In this document: piece by piece, positions 57,973 to 64,000 of the stretch
Layout: each line of letters starts with the position of its first letter
Numbering within the stretch: the stretch's first letter is position 1
Origin: Calliphora vicina
Lineage: Eukaryota; Arthropoda; Insecta; Diptera; Calliphoridae
Assembly: GCF_958450345.1 (NCBI RefSeq)
Contig: NC_088782.1
Location: 63,454,501 to 63,518,500, forward strand
Reading direction: 5' to 3'
DNA: 64,000 bases
Made by a program: the position numbers and the translations under genes
The notes under the pieces: model-generated
Seen by the model: the letters and a program-made list of their open reading frames with translations, nothing else
Database searches by the model: none
Told to the model about the DNA's origin: nothing

Positions 57973-58499
57973 TTAATAATAAAAAATTGTATATACAGTA
58001 GTAAACATCAAATACAAGTATTATTTGTTCTAAACTTTTCTATTTTATTACAATTCATATTATGGTTAGAAAATAAGAAATAATATACTTTTTTTATTAT
58101 GTTAGAAACTAATTTTAGATAGATAGCGAAGCACACCGGGTTATAGCTAGTAGTTTATATAAAACCAATTTGAACTTCAACATATTTGTGGTTACAATTA
58201 CATTATATTAATACAAATTATTCACCTATTATATTATGAATCATGTTGATATTTCCTTACTATTTACAAGCAATCTCGACCATATCGAGCTCTTGCGTTA
58301 CAGGATAAGATTTTCTGTTGCATTTCCAATGATTTTTATAAGTTCTTTATTGCAGTCCCTTCTCCAATAAAGAGGCTTAATAATTTGGATGTAATATTTT
58401 GGGTTTCACTGGACTTTGGTTAATGGGCAATACATTTGAGCGTTACAGATATTATTACAAACTAATAATATCTAATGTAATGTAGGGTGAACTAACTTG

Positions 58500-58536
58500 T
58501 ATATAAAAGATGTGAAAAACAATTAGAACTTACAGT
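58500..58536 (+). promoter_or_regulatory. Core promoter of peptide gene I
   Basis: TATATAAAAG (58500-58509) and ACAGT (58532-58536) in TTACAGTATTC. Confidence 0.7.
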
Positions 58537-58598
58537 ATTCAAAACTATTGCAATAAAGTTTATTGCGGAAAAAGTTATACGAATTTAATTAAACAAAT

Positions 58599-58931
58599 AT
58601 GAAACTATTACAATTATTCATTGTGGTTGCAGGTATTGCTGCCGGTGTATTGGGTGCTCCAGATGGTGTAAGTGTAAATTTTTTTGAGTTTAACCCTTAA
58701 ATGCATATTGTTGCTAATTCAGATTCTCATTCAGAAAAATCAAATGGAGTACGATAAGTCTCAGCTAAAGAAATTCTAAATCAAATTAAAGCTATAGGAA
58801 ATATAAAAAATAAAAATCAAATAAATATTTGATACTTTATAACAAAATAAATGTAAAAATTATGCATTAATAATTTTTTTCAGAATCTATTGAATGGCAT
58901 CCAAAACTCTGGTTTTATGTCTGTACATTGA
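58599..58931 (+). CDS. Short secreted peptide I, cysteine-less NGIQNSG type, long intron
   Basis: Two exons, 58599-58667 and 58884-58931, giving 38 residues. Signal peptide MKLLQLFIVVAGIAAGVLG, then APDG. Exon 2 encodes NLLNGIQNSGFMSVH, the same as gene G. The intron is 216 nt, against 56-64 nt in the paralogs, because of an insert. The insert offers CTAAT and then two CAG acceptors (58720-58722 and 58732-58734), both opening the same phase-0 frame, which ends KNQMEYDKSQLKKF and TAA at 58779. Alternative splicing to that terminal exon would give a different, basic mature peptide behind the same signal peptide. AATAAA at 59002-59007. Spliced form supported by gene G; the alternative is speculative. 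Confidence 0.78.
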
Positions 58932-59882
58932 CCCAAATGAATGGATGGATTAAGATTAATTACATGAAATTAAACATTTTGAATTTTACACAAATTATTG
59001 AAATAAAACGTAGTAATTACAAAATATTTAAAAATTAATATTAAGTCTATTAAAATTGAAGAAATCATAAATATTTCGACATTCTTTGTGATAAAACAGG
59101 ATAAAAATGGCTATATTTTAATAAGAGATGGGTGCTGATAATTTGTTTAAGATACAGTTTTAATCATGGGATCATTAGTAAGTCAGGAAAGTAATTTTGA
59201 TGAATATAAATAATCCTTATTAATAATTTTGAATTATTACCCTACACAAATTATTTTGAATCGGTTCATATTAGGCATAAACCTGAAAACCCCTTTAATA
59301 TTCATAAATGTCTGAAATATTTAGGTTTCGAGATAAAGAGTGCGTTCGTAAATGCAGTAAATTAAAGCCTCACAGTTATGAAATAATTTAAAGTCACAAA
59401 CAATAAAAGTTGTTCACATAATTTAAAAAAAAATGTACTCTTTAAATCACATTAATCATATCTAATATGTTAAACAGCTTATGGTAAAGGAATTAAAAAA
59501 CCCATTAGTAATTTATATGGATTCTAAAAAACCAACTGGAATTTCAACATATTTGTGGTCAAAATCCCATTATAAAAATACAAATTATTCGCCTATTATA
59601 TTATGAATCATGTTGATATTTCCATACTATTTACAAGCAATACCGACCATATCGAGCCCTTAGCGTTTAATTATTGCAAGCGATAAACACACAAATTTAA
59701 CAGGATAAGATTTTGTGTTCATCATTGGAAATGGATTTTTTATAAGAACTTGGATGTAATATTTTGGTTATTCATTCGCCGTATATGGAAGACAAACCTT
59801 GGTTAACGATCAATACATTTGATCGTTACCAAACTTATCACAAACTAATAATATCTTATGTGGTGTAGGATGAACTAACTTG

Positions 59883-59919
59883 TATATAAAAGATGTGAAC
59901 AAAAATTAGAAGCTATAGT
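59883..59919 (+). promoter_or_regulatory. Core promoter of peptide gene J
   Basis: TATATAAAAG (59883-59892) and ATAGT (59915-59919), as in gene H. Confidence 0.65.
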
Positions 59920-59981
59920 ATTCGAAATATTCCAATAAAGCTCATAGCGGAAAAGGTTATTCTAAGTTGAATAAAAAAAAT

Positions 59982-60180
59982 ATGAAATTATTACAATTAT
60001 TCATTGTGGTTGCATCTATTGCATGTATTGCATGTAGTGGTGTACATGATGTAGTATTTGGTGATCAAAAAACTGTAAGTATAAATTTTTTCTAGTTTAA
60101 TGTATTTGATTTCAATTAATAAATTTTTTCAGAATAATATGACTAACTTCGATAACACTGGCATTATACATTTTCGTTAA
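59982..60180 (+). CDS. Short secreted peptide J, DQKT/NNM type
   Basis: Two exons, 59982-60074 and 60133-60180, with a 58-nt GTAAGT...CAG intron in phase 0, giving 46 residues. The signal peptide equals that of gene H; exon 1 continues GVHDVVFGDQKT. Exon 2 encodes NNMTNFDNTGIIHFR and stops with TAA. Compared with gene H, the intron differs at one base of 58, while exon 2 differs at five replacement sites, one synonymous site and the stop. The polyadenylation signal is ATTAAA (60251-60256). It pairs with gene I as gene H pairs with gene G. Secreted; function unknown. Confidence 0.75.
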
Positions 60181-60508
60181 CCCAAATGGATGGATGGATT
60201 AAGATTAATTACATGGAATTAAACATTTTGAATTTTACACAAATTATTGAATTAAAATGTAGTAATTACAAAATATTTAAAAATTAATATTAAGTCTTTT
60301 TAAATAGAAGAATACAATTAAGAGAAGGGCTCTGATAGTTTTTTTAAGATACTGTTTAAAAATTTATAACAATTTTTTTTATTAACACGTTGGTAAATTG
60401 TAAATTATATTAACAATTTCGGAATATCAAATATAGAAATAAATTAAAGAAAATGTTTGTGTCAGAAATAAATATTAAAGAAAATTTAAATTGTGCGTTT
60501 ATAATTTA

Positions 60509-62117
60509 AAAGTCCCGAACTTAAGTATTGGCACAGGATGCTCATTGTAATTTAAGGACGATTTAAAGGCCGTACAGTAGAGATTTTTAATAAAAAAATA
60601 TATTTATCAGATAGATTGATGAATTTCCTACAAAATATAACCAACTTCATTTCAACTATTTAATACCATTATTTATTAATAACAAAACAACATAAAAAGT
60701 ACTGCATTTCAATGAACAAAATTATTGGCACACTTCATTAAAAGCTAAAAAACATTTGATTTTGGAAGCAATATTGCATAATTTAATATTTAGTTTCAAG
60801 TGACTTTCGTTTTATAACTGCCTCGAGTAGTTTAGGCATGAATCCACCAACTTGTTTGTGATATCTGACCCAATACTTTGCCATTCTTCAACTAATGCCT
60901 TTTTCACTCGCTTATCTAGCTCTTCCCACAGATGCTCTATTGGTTTGCGATCCGGAGATTGTGGAGGGTGTGGTAGGACATGCGAAATATTGTATGAAAG
61001 CCACATACGTCCAGTATAGGCCGTATGTTTGGGATCCTTGTCATGTTGAAAAGTGAAAGAAAATTGTAAATTTAACTTTTCTGCACTTTTCCTGAGGTGT
61101 ATCCTTATATTTCACTTTGTCCATTATTTCGTCAATGAACACCAGCTCTCCAACCCCACACAATTACCTCTCCAGCACCATAATTTACTATTGAAGCAAT
61201 ATTTTGTTTTTCCAGCTCTTTATTGGTTTTTTTTCTATACCGTTTGACGGCCATCAGAGCGAAAAATATTAAATTTGTTTGCATCGGAGAATAGCACTTG
61301 GTGCTAAAAATCATATGGCTTACGTAAATTCCTAAACGGCATATTCTAAACGCTTCTTTTGGTTCACAGATGAAATAAATGGTTTACGCCTAGCAATACG
61401 ACAACTATAGTTTGTCTTTTGGAGCACTCTTCTGGCTCTTGCTGCGTGAACTTCTTTCCCAAACTCTTCCTTAATCTCTGCAGCAACCTGTGTTGGAGAT
61501 ATTTTTGGACATAACTTGACCTTTTTGATTATATGGCTGTATTTACGCTCACTTAAGAATCTAGGACGACCTGTATGTTTAGCACTTTCAAGTGTTGACG
61601 TTGCCTTAAAACGTTGCACGATACTCCAAATTATAAAACGGCTTCTTTCCATAATCTCTACAATATCAGCATATGATTTTCCTTGATTGTGCAAGTGAAG
61701 GATGATTTTGCGCTCAGATTCTGTTGTTTCCTTTTTTTTTTTGTTAGCCATTTTCAGCAAAATTGATAATTATTGTGTTCATTTTTTACAAATTGACATT
61801 AACAGTTTTAGAAACGAAAACTGTTAAATAAAAGAAGATAAAATCGCATTTTCAAAGAAAAAAAAAGTGGATAGATCGATAAAATTTGATGAATCTGGTT
61901 AAGTGTGCCAATAGTTTTGTTCTACGGAATTTTTCGTATTTTTATTATTTTTTAATAATATTGCAAAATTGTTGAAAAGAAGTTGGTGGTATTTTGTAGG
62001 AAATTCATCAATCTATCTGATAAATATATATTTTTATTAAAAATGTCAACAATATGGCCTTTAAATCGACCTTAAAGTACAATGAGCATCCTGTGCCAAT
62101 ACTTAAATTCGGCACTG
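60509..62117 (-). mobile_element. Tc1-like transposon, full length, inactive
   Basis: 1609 bp between TA dinucleotides (60507-60508 and 62118-62119). Inverted arms of ~150 bp share CAGTGCCGAA-type ends (left end degraded), TTGGCACAGGATGCTCATTG and CAGATAGATTGATGAATTTCC. It encodes a transposase on the minus strand that is broken by frameshifts. Confidence 0.78.
60812..61760 (-). pseudogene. Tc1 transposase, frameshifted
   Basis: On the minus strand, 61760-61332 encodes an HTH DNA-binding half (IILHLHNQGKSYADIVEIM, then HTGRPRFLSE). 61314-61132 continues with a FALMAVKRYRKKTNKELEKQ and VIVWGW piece of the catalytic core. 61006-60812 holds HPPQSPDRKPIEHLWEELDK with the final acidic residue of the DDE triad. 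The first Asp region is lost around 61320-61340, and frames shift at least twice. Usual Tc1 length is ~340 residues, matching the span. Not functional. Confidence 0.78.
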
Positions 62118-62119
62118 TA

Positions 62120-62564
62120 CATATGTAAATAAAATAGAAAATAATCGATTGCGGACCAATTTCTACATATGTTGCATTTCTCGCCAATACTTGGACAAAT
62201 AAATTGTTGACGAAACATTTTTTCAACAGATTTTCATCAATAAATCCATGTACGATATTGATAACCGCTTTGTCGAGAAAAAAAAATTGACCCACTCTAA
62301 TGTAGAGTAAGTTCGGGTTGAGTTGCGTTTTATTTAAGCCATATTCAAAGGATGCGGTTAAAGTTGGCGGCTGACCAGGCTTACCAGAAGCTCCTCAATA
62401 CATTCTTCGCTTCGTAGGAGACATTGAATGGCTAATGCGACAATAATGTCCATCTCGTTGTTCTAACAGCTCAGATAGGTTTCTTCAACTCTTCCGCTGC
62501 CCATTTTCTTACTTCACTTTTCTTTGGAATATTATTTAATTGAAATTCTTTAGCTATACCACGA
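62120..62564. other. Gene-free stretch
   Basis: Slightly richer in GC around 62340-62520, with no recognised motif. The frame 62008-62295 overlaps the Tc1 arm and is unsupported. Confidence 0.4.
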
Positions 62565-62650
62565 AGGTGCTGTGGCTTAATTGGTTAGTGCGTTTGATCA
62601 TTAAGCATGATATGGTATTTGTGGCCTGGGTTCGATTCCCAGCCACTGCC
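62565..62650 (+). other. tRNA-like sequence (pseudo-tRNA or SINE head)
   Basis: TGGCTTAATTGGTTAGTGC fits an A box and GGGTTCGATTCCC a B box with a perfect 5-bp T stem (CTGGG/CCCAG). A 7-nt loop TTAAGCA would give anticodon AAG (Leu) with a long variable arm. However, the acceptor halves (GGTGCTG and CCACTGC) do not pair well and base 37 would be C. Pseudogene or SINE head is more likely than a working tRNA. Confidence 0.4.
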
Positions 62651-63765
62651 AATCAACAAACATCAGTTTATAATGATTACACTCTGCTACAAAATGACAC
62701 TTTTTGTCAAAACTTGAAAAGTGACCTAATAGGCCTAGGTGAGGACATACTAAAACCTTTTTCAATGATTTTGAAATACCCTCAAAATGTTGAGTTATTT
62801 TGAAAAAACTGTTTTAGGGTTGGTCGCAGTACTTTAGTACCTCTAACTCACATATTTGTAGAGCGATTTCAAAATTTTAAACAACTATGGATTGACAAAG
62901 ATTTAAGATTTCCTTTTATGTAGGCATAAAATGTATATTTCAAGAAATTGTTTAAGTTTTTATAAAAAGTTTACAGTTTTTTCGTAATTTTTCAAATTCA
63001 ACAATAGTTATTTTAAATTTTTTCTATGAAAACCATTTTTTTTTTGCACAGAGTTTTAAAGACAATTTTATTTACACAAAAACGTGACATTACTTATTAA
63101 AATCGGTTTATTTTTGCAAAAGTAATTAAACTTTTTCGAAAAATTTTCAAAAAATTTACCTTGTAAATTAAAAATTTTTACAAATTTTATTTTTCGTATA
63201 GTTTTTTGTTTTTCTTCATATGCGCTGGGGGAGAAAACACTAAAAAACGTATTAATGAAAATAACATTTACAGTTTTCATCCGATTCGAAAAACTAAAAC
63301 CATGTCTTGTTAAGAACTAAATTTTCTTTATACTTTGATATAAATTTTTATAAGCTTTCATATCAAAATCATCAATGAAAAGCGACTAAATTTAAAAAAG
63401 TTGATCAATTTTGTTTTGTTTTCAGATATTCTTAACAAAAACAATACCTATAACTTACAAATTTATCAATAAATTCATGTAATTTAAAGCGTAATCAGTT
63501 TTCTTAACAAGCACGTTACACAATTAGAAATCGGACAAAAACTGTCTGAGTTATAAGTCGAAGTTAATTTTTAACAGATCACAAAAAAATCACAGATCAC
63601 TGACTATTTCCATGACCTGCAAAAATTAAGTACACTCACCCAATATTAATTTTCTGGGATAATAAAACTCTTAAGCTTGGTACGTACCGTTACTCCTATG
63701 CTCTTAGTTTTAGAGAAAAGCAGCTATACCACATTACCCGCCTATACCACGAACTCTATCCCCCA
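62651..63765. other. Gene-free AT-rich stretch
   Basis: No motif, splice pattern or second copy seen. Frames 62540-62803 and 63068-63280 are unsupported. Confidence 0.4.
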
Positions 63766-64000
63766 AATATAAAGTCAGAAACAGTAAAAGTTTTTCAAAT
63801 AATGTTTAAAAACATCTGTTTAAAAGTATCTTAAATAAATTCGAAAAATCATAAATCATACTAGCCATATCTAAGATTTTAAACAACTTATGGTAAAGTT
63901 AGTAAAGAAAACTATTAGTAATTTATATAAGTGGTTTTATAGTTTATATAAAACCAACTGGAACTTCAATATATTTGTGGTTAAAAACACATTATATTAA
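63766..64000 (+). repeat. Start of a further peptide-gene unit K
   Basis: AAAGTCAGAAACAGTAAAAG, AAATCATACTAGCCATATC, TTTATATAAAACCAACTGG and TTGTGGTTAAAAACACATTA reproduce the 5' part of units F, H and J in order. In F, H and J the start codon lies 575-637 bp after this point, so a gene is expected ~350-410 bp beyond the window. Confidence 0.65.

Larger units (their letters stand above)
57317..58150 (+). mobile_element. Helitron relic with helicase end and 3' terminus
   Basis: Ends GATAGCGAAGCACACCGGG, then TTATAGCTAG followed by T. The 5' end TCTA/TATATATAAAAG is split by a MITE. It sits inside peptide-gene unit I, which resumes at 58151. Confidence 0.65.
58151..59250 (+). repeat. Peptide-gene unit I
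   Basis: Contains TGAATCATGTTGATATTTCC, CGACCATATCGAGCTC, promoter, gene, and the 3' flank TTTAAGATACAGTTTTAATCA through ATGAATATAAATAATCC. Confidence 0.65.
59385..60480 (+). repeat. Peptide-gene unit J
   Basis: Starts AAGTCACAAACAATAAAAG and contains the promoter, gene J and the 3' flank. It ends shortly before the Tc1 element at 60509. Confidence 0.65.

Noticed and set aside
62565..62650. Functional tRNA-Leu gene
   Set aside because: The acceptor stem halves do not pair and position 37 is atypical; kept only as tRNA-like.

Overview
The window is very AT-rich and intron-containing, and it is dominated by nested transposable elements. The splice sites, short ~60-nt introns, TATA/Inr promoters and repeat families (DINE/mini-me-like elements with GTCY arrays, Helitrons, Tc1/mariner, hAT, foldbacks) point to a fly genome, probably a large calyptrate-type dipteran genome. 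That assignment is an inference. No large cellular gene is present, and almost all open frames longer than 60 codons are chance frames or lie in repeats.

The cellular content I can support is an array of ten two-exon genes for very short secreted peptides. Each has exon 1 coding for a near-identical signal peptide (MKLLQLF or MKLFQLL followed by a hydrophobic run, usually ending in G-A-P), a phase-0 intron, and a short exon 2 coding for the mature peptide. Five lie on the minus strand (starts at 2880, 6480, 11448, 17982, 24865) and five on the plus strand (starts at 35249, 47050, 48123, 58599, 59982), so the two halves diverge between about 25 and 35 kb. A copied unit at the right edge predicts a further gene just outside the window. 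The layout resembles the Drosophila immune-induced peptides (DIM/Bomanin type), and the gene at 24865 keeps a CxxC motif. The other nine lack that motif. Four of them (2880, 6480, 11448, 17982) carry a tail of pentapeptides of the form (L/I/F)-P-x-(I/V)-x, which I do not recognise as a described family. This is my main candidate for something undescribed.

Region by region: 1-24.9 kb holds the minus-strand genes separated by a solo LTR, DINE/Helentron-like elements, MITEs, a 4.7-kb long-TIR element (12180-16847) and a Helitron (22489-24339). 25-35 kb is a gene-free repeat zone with a hAT element. 35-60 kb holds the plus-strand units, each about 1 kb and alternating between two peptide types from 47 kb on. 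These are spread apart by Helitron, mariner, foldback and Mutator-like insertions, with a ~1.1-kb satellite-like block at 44.15-45.3 kb. 60.5-62.1 kb is a Tc1 element with a broken transposase, and 63.77 kb to the end is the start of the next unit.

The 4.7-kb element carries a gene with C-x2-C, CYFC and SDEHGERFHQD motifs, similar to uncharacterised repetitive arthropod and cnidarian proteins. A 1.8-kb foldback has inserted into it, but its reading frame is otherwise unbroken. All family assignments come from reading the sequence and from remembered family features; none has been checked by a database search.
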